The notes: generated by a model from the letters alone, not told the origin. A stretch of 26,313 nt of DNA from a virus (IMGVR_UViG_3300003690_000122:1-26313), one strand, 5' to 3'. Shown: positions 11,036 to 19,717, counted from the first letter of the stretch. A program made the numbers and translations.

Positions 11036-12626
11036 GTGCGGATCATCCGACGCCAACCATCATTACCCCGATGGTCACACCTATTGTTACAGTTGTAAAA
11101 CACATAAACCTGCAAAGAAAGTAACCACTATGGCTACAGTACAACCGACACACTCTAATAGTCTTAACGCCACTGCTAGACTTGCTGAGTATAATGATAT
11201 ACCTGATCGTAAGATTACAAAAGATACAGCTAGAAAATTCAATACCCTCACAAAGAAGAAGGGGTCAATGACAACGCATCACATCTATCAGTACTATGAT
11301 AGTAAAGGTAATCACATTTGTAATAAGGTGCGTGATACTGCCAATAAAAAGTTCTGGTCTGAAGGCAGCATGAGTAATGCTGGTCTATTTGGTCAGAATG
11401 TTTTCACTCAGAAGGCAAAGTTCATTACCATCTGCGAAGGTGAGGTAGATGCTATGTCTGCCTATCAGCTAATGGGTTCTCAATGGCCTGTTGTTTCACT
11501 CAAGAATGGAGCAGCATCAGCCGTATCAAACTGCAAGCAATCCTTTGAATACCTAAATCAATTTGGTAATATTGTATTGTGTTTTGATAATGACAAGGCA
11601 GGTAAGAAAGCAGCCAATGAGGTTGCTGAAATCTTTGAGCCTAATAAATGTAAGATCATGCAGCTTGACTTGAAGGATGCCAATGAGTGTCTCAAGGTAG
11701 GCATGAAGTCAGAAGACTTTATCAATGCTTGGTGGGCATCAAAGCCTTTTACTCCTGCTGGGATTATCAATCTACATGATCTTGGTGACAGCCTCTATGA
11801 TGAAGACTATTGTGAGACCTGTCTGTACCCTTGGTCTAATCTCAATGAGAAAACCTATGGTATGAGGACGGGTGAGCTTGTCACGTTCACCAGTGGGGCT
11901 GGTATGGGCAAGTCAAGCATCATGCGTGAGCTTATGCACCACCTCATGATGAATACCAAGGATAACATTGGTGTCTTGGCAATGGAGGAGAGTGTACGCA
12001 ACACAGCCTTTAACATCATGAGTGTTGAGGCTAACGCTAGGCTCTACATCAAAGAGATACGTGATCAATTTACCAAGGAACAGCTACGTGAGTGGCAGGA
12101 TAAAACTGTAGGCAGCAAAAGGTTCTTTGCCTTTGATCACTTTGGTTCAATCAGTAACGATGAAATCCTAGCCCGTGTACGCTACATGGCTAAAGCATTG
12201 GAAACTAAGTGGGTGATACTGGATCACCTCAGTATCTTAGTGTCTGGTCAGGAAGATAATGGTGATGAACGTAAGTCAATTGATATTCTAATGACTAAGC
12301 TACGGTCCTTGGTAGAGGAGACAGGCATAGGCTTGCTACTGGTGAGCCACCTGCGAAGGCCAAGTGGTGATCGTGGTCATGAAGATGGGCGTGAGGTATC
12401 TCTCTCGCATCTACGTGGCTCTGCCAGCATTGCACATCTAAGTGATGCAGTCATAGCCTTGGAACGCAACCAGCAAGCAGACGATGAGCAAGCTGCCAAC
12501 ACCACCACCATACGTATTCTAAAGAACAGGTACACTGGTGACACAGGTGTGGCTTGCTACTTACACTACGATAAAGAAACTGGTCGAATGACACAGATTG
12601 ATAACCCTTTTATGGAGGATGAGTGA
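10995..12626 (+). CDS. T7 gp4-type DNA primase-helicase
   Basis: A 543-residue bifunctional replisome enzyme. Residues 12-34 form a four-cysteine zinc motif (CDEC ... CYSC) used for template recognition. The TOPRIM primase core shows ITICEGEVDAMSAY (144-157) and VLCFDNDKAG (194-203). The helicase part has Walker A SGAGMGKSS (300-308), Walker B WVILDHLS (406-413) and VSHLRRPSG (450-458). It unwinds DNA with NTPs and makes primers for the polymerase encoded downstream. ATG 10995 has AAAGGAAAG upstream. A TGATG overlap joins it to the next gene. The order matches T7-type replication modules. Confidence 0.95.
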   Translation: MQPEESGYKSPCDECGSSDANHHYPDGHTYCYSCKTHKPAKKVTTMATVQPTHSNSLNATARLAEYNDIPDRKITKDTARKFNTLTKKKGSMTTHHIYQYYDSKGNHICNKVRDTANKKFWSEGSMSNAGLFGQNVFTQKAKFITICEGEVDAMSAYQLMGSQWPVVSLKNGAASAVSNCKQSFEYLNQFGNIVLCFDNDKAGKKAANEVAEIFEPNKCKIMQLDLKDANECLKVGMKSEDFINAWWASKPFTPAGIINLHDLGDSLYDEDYCETCLYPWSNLNEKTYGMRTGELVTFTSGAGMGKSSIMRELMHHLMMNTKDNIGVLAMEESVRNTAFNIMSVEANARLYIKEIRDQFTKEQLREWQDKTVGSKRFFAFDHFGSISNDEILARVRYMAKALETKWVILDHLSILVSGQEDNGDERKSIDILMTKLRSLVEETGIGLLLVSHLRRPSGDRGHEDGREVSLSHLRGSASIAHLSDAVIALERNQQADDEQAANTTTIRILKNRYTGDTGVACYLHYDKETGRMTQIDNPFMEDE

Positions 12627-12898
12627 TGGTATGGAAATATAGAACAGAACAAGATGTAGAACATGTTTCAAATTATTTAAAAGATAAAGGGCTTTCCTTT
12701 ACTTTTGATGAGCGACTACCTGCTTTTTATATAAGTCATCCTGATCCTGAGAAACATTATATAGCTTATCAATATTATTATACAACAGGGAGATGGGGAG
12801 TTATGTATAATAAACGAAATAAAAATAGAAAACATTATATGTGTAAAGACATAGAAACATTAGTAGATAAATATATTTTAGAGGAGAACGAAGAATGA
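12626..12898 (+). CDS. Hypothetical protein (90 aa) in the replication module
   Basis: ATG 12626 overlaps the primase-helicase stop (TGATG), with GGAGG 10 nt upstream. It is aromatic and basic (VWKYRTEQDVEHVSNYLKDK, YIAYQYYYTTGRWGVMY, NKRNKNRKHY), likely alpha/beta. No family is recognised. Its place between primase-helicase and a nuclease-like gene suggests a replication accessory role. It overlaps the next gene by 4 bp. Confidence 0.65.
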   Translation: MVWKYRTEQDVEHVSNYLKDKGLSFTFDERLPAFYISHPDPEKHYIAYQYYYTTGRWGVMYNKRNKNRKHYMCKDIETLVDKYILEENEE

Positions 12899-13359
12899 AT
12901 ACGATGGGCAAGCGCAAACAATTTGATAGGGCGTTGTATGAAGTAGCAGATAGAGATGCGAAGACTGCTACCTTGAAGTACATTAAAGATATGAACTACA
13001 CTACTGTAGACACAACAGAGAGGAAAGACTTTGATATTATCTGCAAAGCTACAGAAGATATCCATCACCTCTATGAAGTAGAGATTAAGTATGCTTGGAA
13101 AGGTGAGTGGAATCCTAGCTGGAAAGAGATACGAATACCTTATCGCAAGAACCGCTTACTCACTAAGTGGAAAGAGCAATACCCTGATGCACTCTTCACA
13201 TTCATAGTGTGGCGTAACGATTGCAAACAGGCGTGGCATATTGACGCAAATATTTTACTTGACTGCGAGGTAAAAGAAGTGTCTAATAGAAACATCAGAG
13301 AGGGTGAGAAGTTCTTCCACATTAATGTAGAGGATGCTTGTCTCATTGAGGTAGAATGA
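12895..13359 (+). CDS. Putative PD-(D/E)XK nuclease-like protein
   Basis: A 154-residue protein starting at ATG 12895 (AGAGGAGA upstream, ATGA overlap). KDFDIIC near residue 44 followed by YEVEIKYAWKG near 60 gives a D...E-x-K layout of the PD-(D/E)XK superfamily. Then comes a Trp-rich stretch (WNPSWKEIRIPYRK) and a strand pair (FTFIVWRND, AWHIDAN). If active, it would cut DNA, perhaps as a counterpart of T7 endonuclease I or a host-DNA nuclease. The assignment rests on the motif and position, so it is tentative. Its end overlaps the polymerase start. Confidence 0.5.
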   Translation: MNTMGKRKQFDRALYEVADRDAKTATLKYIKDMNYTTVDTTERKDFDIICKATEDIHHLYEVEIKYAWKGEWNPSWKEIRIPYRKNRLLTKWKEQYPDALFTFIVWRNDCKQAWHIDANILLDCEVKEVSNRNIREGEKFFHINVEDACLIEVE

Positions 13360-14990
13360 CAACAGCTATAGTTGATATTGAAACAGACAGTTTGAATGCA
13401 ACAAAGATACATTGTATCGTAGCAAGGAGTTATGAAGGTAATAAAGTTAAGGCGTGGGTAGGGCAGGAGTGTTCGGAGTTTGCTAGTTGGTCGCAGCAGA
13501 TAGATACCTTTGTAATGCACAATGGTATTAGCTTCGATGCTCCTGTCCTGAACCGCCTACTTGGATGTAATATAAAGCTCAATCAAATACGTGATACTCT
13601 TATTGAGTCACAGCTTTACAATCCAATAAGAGATGGTGGTCACTCTCTTGAAGCTTGGGGTAAGACCCTTGGCCTTGAGAAGGGTGACTTCCATGACTTC
13701 TCAGAGTACTCCCCTGAGATGCTGGAGTATTGTAAACGTGATACAGAAGTCACACGTCTTGTAGCACAGAAGCTAGAGAAAGAAGGTAAAGCTTTTAAAT
13801 CTAAAGCCTATGAGCTAGAGTGTAAGGTCAGAGCTATCGTAGATAAGCAGCAGAAGAATGGCTTTGCTTTTAAATTAAAAGAAGCTATGATTCTACAGGC
13901 TCAGTTACAAGATGAACTACATGAGCTAGAACGTAAAGCGGAAGAAGACTTTGAACCAAATGTAATTGAACTAAAGACCAAGACTAAGTACATACCTTTT
14001 AATATAGCAAGTCGTAAGCAGATAGCTGAGAGACTACAGGCTAAAGGGTGGAAGCCCAAGCAGATGACTGATAAAGGTAATGTGATTATTAATGAAGCAG
14101 TCTTATCAAAGATTGATATGCCTGAAGCTAAAATGTTTAATCGGTACTTCTTATTACAAAAGCGTACTGGATTAATAAAGTCATGGATCATGGCTTGCGA
14201 AGATGACAACCGTGTACGAGGTAAAGTAATGACACTTCGTACTATAACTGGAAGGATGGCTCATGCAGTTCCTAATATGGCACAAGTTCCCGCTATCTAT
14301 AGTCCTTACGGCAGAGAATGCAGGGGATTATGGACAGTGGATGATGAATCTAAATATCGCTTGGTAGGTGTGGATGCCAGTGGCCTTGAGCTAAGATGCT
14401 TGGCACACTACATGAATGATCCTGAGTATACTAATATTGTATTGACAGGTGATGTACACACAGCTAATCAACGGGCAGCAGGATTACAAACCAGAGATCA
14501 AGCCAAGACTTTTATCTATGCCTTTCTCTATGGTGCAGGAGCAGCTAAGATTGGTAAGGTAGTTGGTGGTGGTCCCAAGAAAGGACAACAACTAATAACT
14601 AAGTTCTTAAATAACATGCCAGCACTTAAACGTCTGCGAGAACAAGTAGCTATGTGGTCAGCTAATGGTACGGTTCCGGCCCTAGATGGTAGGCTACTAC
14701 ACATTAGATCAGAACATGCTGCAGTTAATACTTTACTTCAGGGTGCTGGTGCTATAGTATGTAAGCAATGGCTTGTTCACATTATGGAGCGAGTTATTAA
14801 AGCTAAGTTAAATGTCAGATTGGTTGCCTCAATACATGATGAATATCAATTCGAGGTAGCTATACCTGACATAGAAAGATTTTGTAGGATAACAAAGGAG
14901 GCAATGACACAGACAACAAAGACACTAAAGATGAAGTGTGAATTAGACTGTGATTATAAAATTGGAAAAACATGGGCTGATACACATTAA
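13356..14990 (+). CDS. Family A DNA polymerase with 3'-5' exonuclease (T7-type)
   Basis: A 544-residue replicative polymerase. Exonuclease motifs are DIETDSL (7-13), NGISFDAPVL (56-65) and YCKRDTEV (125-132). Polymerase motif A is GVDASGLELR (338-347), motif B is RDQAKTFIYAFLYGAG (380-395), and motif C is ASIHDEYQFE (491-500). The residue equivalent to Phe762 of E. coli Pol I is Tyr388, as in T7, which allows easy dideoxynucleotide incorporation and is often found in phages carrying an RNR. The protein is shorter than the 704-residue T7 enzyme, mainly between the exo and pol parts and in the thumb. No thioredoxin-binding loop is obvious. The start overlaps the preceding stop (ATGA). Confidence 0.95.
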   Translation: MTTAIVDIETDSLNATKIHCIVARSYEGNKVKAWVGQECSEFASWSQQIDTFVMHNGISFDAPVLNRLLGCNIKLNQIRDTLIESQLYNPIRDGGHSLEAWGKTLGLEKGDFHDFSEYSPEMLEYCKRDTEVTRLVAQKLEKEGKAFKSKAYELECKVRAIVDKQQKNGFAFKLKEAMILQAQLQDELHELERKAEEDFEPNVIELKTKTKYIPFNIASRKQIAERLQAKGWKPKQMTDKGNVIINEAVLSKIDMPEAKMFNRYFLLQKRTGLIKSWIMACEDDNRVRGKVMTLRTITGRMAHAVPNMAQVPAIYSPYGRECRGLWTVDDESKYRLVGVDASGLELRCLAHYMNDPEYTNIVLTGDVHTANQRAAGLQTRDQAKTFIYAFLYGAGAAKIGKVVGGGPKKGQQLITKFLNNMPALKRLREQVAMWSANGTVPALDGRLLHIRSEHAAVNTLLQGAGAIVCKQWLVHIMERVIKAKLNVRLVASIHDEYQFEVAIPDIERFCRITKEAMTQTTKTLKMKCELDCDYKIGKTWADTH

Positions 14991-14994
14991 ATGC

Positions 14995-15023
14995 TTGACA
15001 ACCTCAATCAGATAGTGTATACT
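14995..15023 (+). promoter_or_regulatory. Sigma-70-type promoter TTGACA-N17-TATACT before the SSB gene
   Basis: Perfect -35 TTGACA (14995-15000), 17-nt spacer and TATACT (15018-15023). It begins 5 nt after the polymerase stop. Transcripts would begin near 15030 and serve the SSB gene starting at 15099. Confidence 0.65.
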
Positions 15024-15098
15024 GATGGAGTTAAAGTAGTAGACAACTATATCAACAGCCACGATGGTGTGGCACTAAACACAAAGGATACTTTTAAT

Positions 15099-15572
15099 AT
15101 GCCTATTCAACCTTTATATCTAACAGGTAAATGCTATTGGGCCTCAGTCATTGAACCTAATAGTACGTTTGAACCAGCTTGGCAAGTTGATCTTTGCCTT
15201 GATGAAGATACTAAAGCTTTAGTCCAAGAAGCAGGGCTAACGGTACGTAATAAAGATGATGATCGTGGCGAGTTTGTCACGTTGAAGCGTAAGGTGCAGG
15301 GTAAGAACGGCCCACGTCAAGCACCTTCGGTAGTGGATTCCCAAAATAATCCTTGGGATAAGAAACTTATTGGGAATGGTAGTGTGGTCACTGTCAAAGC
15401 ACTTCCCTTTGAGTGGAACTATGCAGGTAAAGCAGGCAAGTCGGCTGACCTTGCAGCAGTTCAGGTAGTTGAGTTGGTTGAGTATGGGGATAAAGGCTTT
15501 GATGTTGTTGAAGGCGGTTACGTTAATCAAGCAACGGCTGAGATGTCAGACGATATTCCTTTTGGTAACTAG
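15099..15572 (+). CDS. Single-stranded DNA-binding protein, T7 gp2.5-like
   Basis: A 157-residue protein with PLYLTGKCYWASVIEP at the start, an OB-fold-like middle (QVDLCLDEDTK, FVTLKRKV, NGSVVTVKALPFEWN) and the typical C-terminal acidic tail SDDIPFGN. That tail resembles the DDIPF tip of bacterial SSB and the acidic end of T7 gp2.5, which contacts polymerase and primase-helicase. I start it at ATG 15099 (AGGA 10 nt upstream). An in-frame ATG at 14991 would add 36 residues with no family resemblance and would place the promoter inside the gene. It lies directly after the DNA polymerase and is followed by a terminator. Confidence 0.8.
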   Translation: MPIQPLYLTGKCYWASVIEPNSTFEPAWQVDLCLDEDTKALVQEAGLTVRNKDDDRGEFVTLKRKVQGKNGPRQAPSVVDSQNNPWDKKLIGNGSVVTVKALPFEWNYAGKAGKSADLAAVQVVELVEYGDKGFDVVEGGYVNQATAEMSDDIPFGN

Positions 15573-15581
15573 GTGAGGGTG

Positions 15582-15625
15582 GGGGTGTTGCATTTTGTTC
15601 GGTGGTGTAACACCCCTATTTTATT
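15582..15625 (+). terminator. Rho-independent-type terminator after the SSB gene
   Basis: GGGGTGTT (15582-15589) pairs with AACACCCC (15609-15616) across a 19-nt loop, followed by TATTTTATT. It starts 9 nt after the SSB stop. The next ATG follows the T-rich run at once. Confidence 0.65.
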
Positions 15626-16483
15626 ATGAAAAAAATTGAAACATTAGTAGAAGATATCTATGATCTTTTTAATCTTAGTCCTATAGAGAGAGACGAGAAA
15701 GAAGTAGATGAGCTTATAGATAAGTTTGGTGATATGCTTAAAGTTCATATCAAAGAATTTATGTATAGCAAACCAAGAGATAGTGGGAACTTAAGACTAT
15801 CCGCAATAGGTAAACCCAATAGACAGATATGGTATGATGTTAATACAGAAGCAACAGAAGAAAGTTTACCACCAAGCACACGCATTAAATTTCTATATGG
15901 ATATATTCTTGAAGAACTTTTACTACTGTGTGCATCCGTAGCTGGTCATACTGTAGAGGCGCAACAGAAGGAAGTCTCAGTAGAAGGAGTGCTTGGTCAT
16001 CAGGATGCAGTTATTGACGGGGTTCTTGTAGATTGTAAGTCTGCTTCAGGATTTAGTTTTAAAAAGTTTGAGTCCAATACAATAGCTGAAGACGATCCCT
16101 TTGGTTATATAGCACAGATATCTGCTTATGCACAAGCCAATGATATAGATAAAGCAGCCTTTCTTGTTATAGATAAATCCACTGGTAAGATTTGCCTAAC
16201 ACCAGTTCATTCAATGGAGATGATTAATGCTGGTAAAAGGGTTAAGTTTCTTAAAAGCATTGTTAGTAGGGATAATATACCTGATAGATGTTATGCTCCT
16301 GTACCTGATGGGAAGTCTGGTAATTATAAGCTTTCTATTGGTTGTGTTTATTGTAGACACAAGAGTATGTGTTGGTCTGATGCTAACCAAGGTAAAGGTA
16401 TTAGGACATTTAAGTATTCAAATGGTAAGAGGTACTTGGTACAAGTTGCGAAGACACCTGATGTTGAGGAAATAATTAATTAA
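15626..16483 (+). CDS. RecB/Cas4-type PD-(D/E)XK exonuclease
   Basis: A 285-residue nuclease: LEE (95-97), GHQDAVIDG (124-132), VDCKSAS (135-141) and QISAY (164-168) form the D...D-x-K and Q-x-x-x-Y pattern of RecB/Cas4 nucleases. Near the C-terminus C240, C243 and C249 give the C-x2-C-x5-C of an Fe-S cluster. The fourth Cys, usually in a CPR near the N-terminus, is replaced by KPNR at 63-66. In T7-type phages such an enzyme takes the place of gp6 exonuclease, in host DNA breakdown and recombination. ATG 15626 abuts the terminator and has no ribosome site, so translation may be weak or leaderless. Confidence 0.82.
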   Translation: MKKIETLVEDIYDLFNLSPIERDEKEVDELIDKFGDMLKVHIKEFMYSKPRDSGNLRLSAIGKPNRQIWYDVNTEATEESLPPSTRIKFLYGYILEELLLLCASVAGHTVEAQQKEVSVEGVLGHQDAVIDGVLVDCKSASGFSFKKFESNTIAEDDPFGYIAQISAYAQANDIDKAAFLVIDKSTGKICLTPVHSMEMINAGKRVKFLKSIVSRDNIPDRCYAPVPDGKSGNYKLSIGCVYCRHKSMCWSDANQGKGIRTFKYSNGKRYLVQVAKTPDVEEIIN

Positions 16484-16485
16484 GT

Positions 16486-16914
16486 ATGCACTGGAAGTAC
16501 CACAGAAAGCCTGACCCTACTAGTCACTTTGGGTTTGTCTATCTTATTACAAACAAGAAGACAGGTAAGGCTTATGTGGGCTGCAAACAGTATTGGCATG
16601 CCGTGAAGAGAAAGAAAGGTAGCTCTAAGGCAACAAAGAGAGAATCCAATTGGGTTATTTATATGGGTTCCTCTAAGTTGTTGTTGGAAGATATCAAGAA
16701 GATAGGTAAAAGAAGTTTTAAGTTTGAGATAATATCAGAGTTTAAAAACAAAAGAAGCCTGAAGTACTATGAGCTATACTACCAGATGAAGTATAATGTT
16801 TTGTCCTCTACCTTGGAAGGTACAGATGAACCAGCATACTATAATAATTATGTGGGTGGTAAGTTCTATAGGCCAGTACAAGAGTTTGAGAATGAACCTA
16901 CAAGATTTAGATAA
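16486..16914 (+). CDS. GIY-YIG nuclease-domain protein
   Basis: A 142-residue protein with FVYLITNKKTGKAYVGCK near residues 18-35, the GIY-YIG signature in a diverged form (VYL ... YVG). It then has a basic middle (KRKKGSSKATKRES), KRSFKFEIISEF and a Glu in YYELYYQ that fits the metal-binding position. These nucleases cut DNA with one divalent metal and include free-standing homing endonucleases as well as phage replication nucleases. Conserved-looking placement after the exonuclease suggests the latter. ATG 16486 is 3 nt past the previous stop. Its end overlaps the next gene. Confidence 0.75.
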   Translation: MHWKYHRKPDPTSHFGFVYLITNKKTGKAYVGCKQYWHAVKRKKGSSKATKRESNWVIYMGSSKLLLEDIKKIGKRSFKFEIISEFKNKRSLKYYELYYQMKYNVLSSTLEGTDEPAYYNNYVGGKFYRPVQEFENEPTRFR

Positions 16915-17236
16915 TATACTAGAGTTACAGTCAAAAGCTTTTACAAAGTCAGAGAATGTTTTATTCTTATCAGTTATATATCAAGCGTTACTTGATGCCA
17001 CTGAACCTAAAGTTAAGAATGAAAGGACAAGTATAACATCTATTAGGAAGCAAGCAAAGGCTTGGTTCTTTGCATCAATAGGTGTGACATGTCAAGACTT
17101 TGAATTTATATGTGATAATGCTGGGCTTAGACCTTCAATGGTCAGAGAGTTCGCAGCCTATGTTATTAATTCAGATGATGGAGATGAAGCTAGAAGTAAA
17201 TTAAATCTTATATGGAAAGGAACTAGTGATAATTAA
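16892..17236 (+). CDS. Hypothetical phage protein with ARxWFF-type motif (114 aa)
   Basis: ATG 16892 overlaps the GIY-YIG gene by 23 bp. The second half, AKAWFFASIGVTCQDFEFIC and then DNAGLRPSMVREF, resembles a helix-turn-helix-like unit found in many phage proteins next to replication genes. Its exact role is unknown. It could bind DNA. The next gene begins immediately after its stop. Confidence 0.65.
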   Translation: MNLQDLDNILELQSKAFTKSENVLFLSVIYQALLDATEPKVKNERTSITSIRKQAKAWFFASIGVTCQDFEFICDNAGLRPSMVREFAAYVINSDDGDEARSKLNLIWKGTSDN

Positions 17237-17551
17237 ATGTCAGACTTACAAAGCGATCATGAATTTAAGCACGAATCGAGAGACACTTATATCTTGAGAA
17301 GGATGAAAGAAGATAGAGAACAAGTAGTGATTGAATCTGATGAAGCTATACTGGATAAACAAATAGGAGGAGATCATTATAAAGATTGTAAGATACAGCC
17401 TGTCGAGTACATACATGCTAATGAATTAGATTACTTTGAAGGTAATGTAATTAAGTATGTCACCAGACACAGAACAAAAGGAGAAGGTAAAAAAGATATT
17501 GAAAAAGCCATACACTACGCTGAACTAATACTAGCACTATACTATAAATAA
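17237..17551 (+). CDS. DUF3310 protein, T7 gp1.7-like
   Basis: A 104-residue protein with the DUF3310 signature IGGDHYKDCKIQPVEYIHAN (54-73 region) and FEGNVIKYVTRHRTKGEG, ending in KAIHYAELILALYY. T7 gp1.7, which carries this domain, phosphorylates dTMP and dGMP. A role in nucleotide supply fits the RNR gene 10 nt downstream. Residues 1-45 are a charged extension without similarity that I can see. The start has no clear ribosome site but follows the previous stop directly. Confidence 0.85.
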   Translation: MSDLQSDHEFKHESRDTYILRRMKEDREQVVIESDEAILDKQIGGDHYKDCKIQPVEYIHANELDYFEGNVIKYVTRHRTKGEGKKDIEKAIHYAELILALYYK

Positions 17552-17561
17552 GGGGAAACAG

Positions 17562-19484
17562 ATGCCGAACAACTACTTGCCAACACTTTACCAAGAATTT
17601 ATTCACCTATCAAGATATTCTCGTTGGCTCTATGATGAAGAGAGGAGAGAGACTTGGCCTGAGACAGTCGGGAGATACTTTACTTTCTTTAAAGAGCATG
17701 TCAAAGACTTACATAATTTTAATATACCAGATGCTTTAGTAAAAGAACTAGAGGAAGCTGTGTTGTCTCTTGAGATAATGCCTTCCATGCGGTGCCTGAT
17801 GTCAGCAGGTGATGCTCTCAAGCGAGAGAACATTGCAGGGTACAACTGTTCTTACGTAGCCATTGATCGTGTGCAATCCTTTGATGAGATATTATACATA
17901 CTTATGAATGGCACTGGTGTAGGCTTTAGTGTTGAACGTCAGTTTGTTACTAAGCTACCTGAAGTAGCAGAAGAGTTTCACCATACAGACTCTACAATCC
18001 TTGTTGCTGATAGCAAGATGGGTTGGGCAAAGGCACTCAAGGAACTTATTGGTATGCTCTATGTAGGGCAGATACCTAAGTGGGATTTGAGTAAGATACG
18101 TCCAGCAGGATCACCACTTAAAACATTTGGAGGCAGGGCATCAGGTCCAGAGCCATTGGAATCTTTGTTTGAGTTCTGTGCAAAAGTATTTCAAGACTCA
18201 GCAGGGCGGAGGCTTAACTCCATAGAGTGTCATGATATTGTATGCAAGATAGGAGAGATTGTTGTAGTCGGTGGTGTGCGAAGGTCTGCACTCATCAGCT
18301 TATCCAATCTATCTGATGATCGTATGCGCCATGCCAAGGCTGGTCAGTGGTGGGAAGCCAATCCACAAAGGGCATTGGCAAACAACTCTGCTTGCTACAC
18401 AGAGAAGCCTGACATAGGTATCTTCATGGATGAATGGAAAGCTCTCTATGATTCTAAGTCTGGTGAGCGTGGCATATTCAATCGTGAGTCAGCAGTAAAG
18501 ATGGCTGCAGCTAATGGACGCAGAGAGACAGAAGGTTGGGAGTTTGGTACGAACCCATGCTCAGAGATCATACTAAGAGATCGTGAGTTTTGTAATCTAT
18601 CTGAGGTTGTGGTGAGAGTAGATGATACACCTGATTCTTTAAAAAGAAAGGTTAGGCTTGCAGCTATTCTAGGAACACTACAATCAACGCTCACAAACTT
18701 CCGCTATATCTCTAAGACATGGAAGAAGAACTGTGAAGAGGAGAGGCTATTGGGTGTATCTCTTACAGGCATTATGGATTGTTTTCATACCAATGGTAGT
18801 TCTCTTAAACATACACTCCCAGCTTTGTTACAAGACTTAAAGAACGAAGCTGTTAAAACAAACGCAGAGTTTGCAAAGAAGATTGGTATCCCTCAATCAG
18901 TTGCTGTCACCTGTGTTAAGCCATCAGGCACAGTCAGCCAGCTTACTGATGCAGCCTCTGGTATTCATGCAAGGCATAACCCTTACTACATACGTACAGT
19001 ACGAGGGGATAAGAAAGACCCTCTAACAAAGATGATGGTAGAATATGGCTTCCCTGTAGAGAACGATGTGATGAAGCCTGATCATACTTCTGTCTTCTCG
19101 TTCCCAATGAAGGTAGCAAAAGGTGCAGTCTTTCGCACAGACAAGACAGCCATTGAACAACTAGAACTATGGTTGATATACCAGAAGAACTGGTGTGAGC
19201 ATAAACCATCTGTGACTATCTCAGTCAAGGAACATGAGTGGATTGATGTAGGTGCATGGGTATACAGACACTTTGAGTATATGAGTGGTGTATCTTTTCT
19301 ACCCTTTAGTGAACACAGTTATCAACAGGCACCTTATCAAGACTGCGATGAAAAAGAATACAAGGAACTTGTTAGCAAGATGCCAAAGGATATTGATTGG
19401 AACAAGCTATCTGATTGGGAAAGTATTGACATGACTACTGCCTCACAAGAGTTGGCCTGTGTTGCTGGAGCTTGCGAGATATGA
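17562..19484 (+). CDS. nrdJ: Class II (adenosylcobalamin-dependent) ribonucleotide reductase, monomeric type
   Basis: A 640-residue enzyme that reduces ribonucleoside triphosphates to deoxy forms, using coenzyme B12 to make a thiyl radical. Visible active-site elements are C96 (GYNCSYV), C333 and E335 (GTNPCSEIILRD), C344 (FCNLSE) and the C-terminal shuttle pair C633/C638 (CVAGACEI). KPSGTVSQL (453-461) is the family phosphate loop. The layout follows the Lactobacillus leichmannii type, about 100 residues shorter. A good AAGGGGAAACAG precedes ATG 17562. Such RNRs are common in aquatic phages and imply a host that makes or imports B12. The stop overlaps the DUF1289 start (ATGA). Confidence 0.95.
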   Translation: MPNNYLPTLYQEFIHLSRYSRWLYDEERRETWPETVGRYFTFFKEHVKDLHNFNIPDALVKELEEAVLSLEIMPSMRCLMSAGDALKRENIAGYNCSYVAIDRVQSFDEILYILMNGTGVGFSVERQFVTKLPEVAEEFHHTDSTILVADSKMGWAKALKELIGMLYVGQIPKWDLSKIRPAGSPLKTFGGRASGPEPLESLFEFCAKVFQDSAGRRLNSIECHDIVCKIGEIVVVGGVRRSALISLSNLSDDRMRHAKAGQWWEANPQRALANNSACYTEKPDIGIFMDEWKALYDSKSGERGIFNRESAVKMAAANGRRETEGWEFGTNPCSEIILRDREFCNLSEVVVRVDDTPDSLKRKVRLAAILGTLQSTLTNFRYISKTWKKNCEEERLLGVSLTGIMDCFHTNGSSLKHTLPALLQDLKNEAVKTNAEFAKKIGIPQSVAVTCVKPSGTVSQLTDAASGIHARHNPYYIRTVRGDKKDPLTKMMVEYGFPVENDVMKPDHTSVFSFPMKVAKGAVFRTDKTAIEQLELWLIYQKNWCEHKPSVTISVKEHEWIDVGAWVYRHFEYMSGVSFLPFSEHSYQQAPYQDCDEKEYKELVSKMPKDIDWNKLSDWESIDMTTASQELACVAGACEI

Positions 19485-19717
19485 GTGTACATATGTCTTT
19501 ACTGGAACACCTAAGAAAAGGAAGGTATGCCAAAGAAAAATCCCCTTGTATATCAGACTGTACTCTTGTTAATAAAAGTACATACATGATATGCAGGGGA
19601 TGCGGCAGAACCCAAGAAGAAATATCAAAATGGGGAATGCTTACTAAAATAGAAGTAGATAAAATATTAGATAGACTGAAAAAAACACTTGACAAACCAC
19701 TAGAAAGTATTATATAA
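19481..19717 (+). CDS. DUF1289 small cysteine protein
   Basis: The start overlaps the RNR stop (ATGA). The 78-residue product has SPCISDCTL near residues 21-29 and MICRGCGRTQEEISKW in the middle, the four-cysteine layout of DUF1289 proteins, thought to bind metal or an Fe-S cluster. Their function is not well known. Coupling with the RNR suggests a redox or nucleotide-metabolism role. The coding end contains the promoter for the next gene. Confidence 0.78.
   Translation: MSVHMSLLEHLRKGRYAKEKSPCISDCTLVNKSTYMICRGCGRTQEEISKWGMLTKIEVDKILDRLKKTLDKPLESII

Noticed and set aside
13259-13287. TTGACT-N17-TCTAAT before the DNA polymerase
   Set aside because: Neither box is a full match and both lie inside a coding gene. 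Recorded as possible but not listed as a feature.
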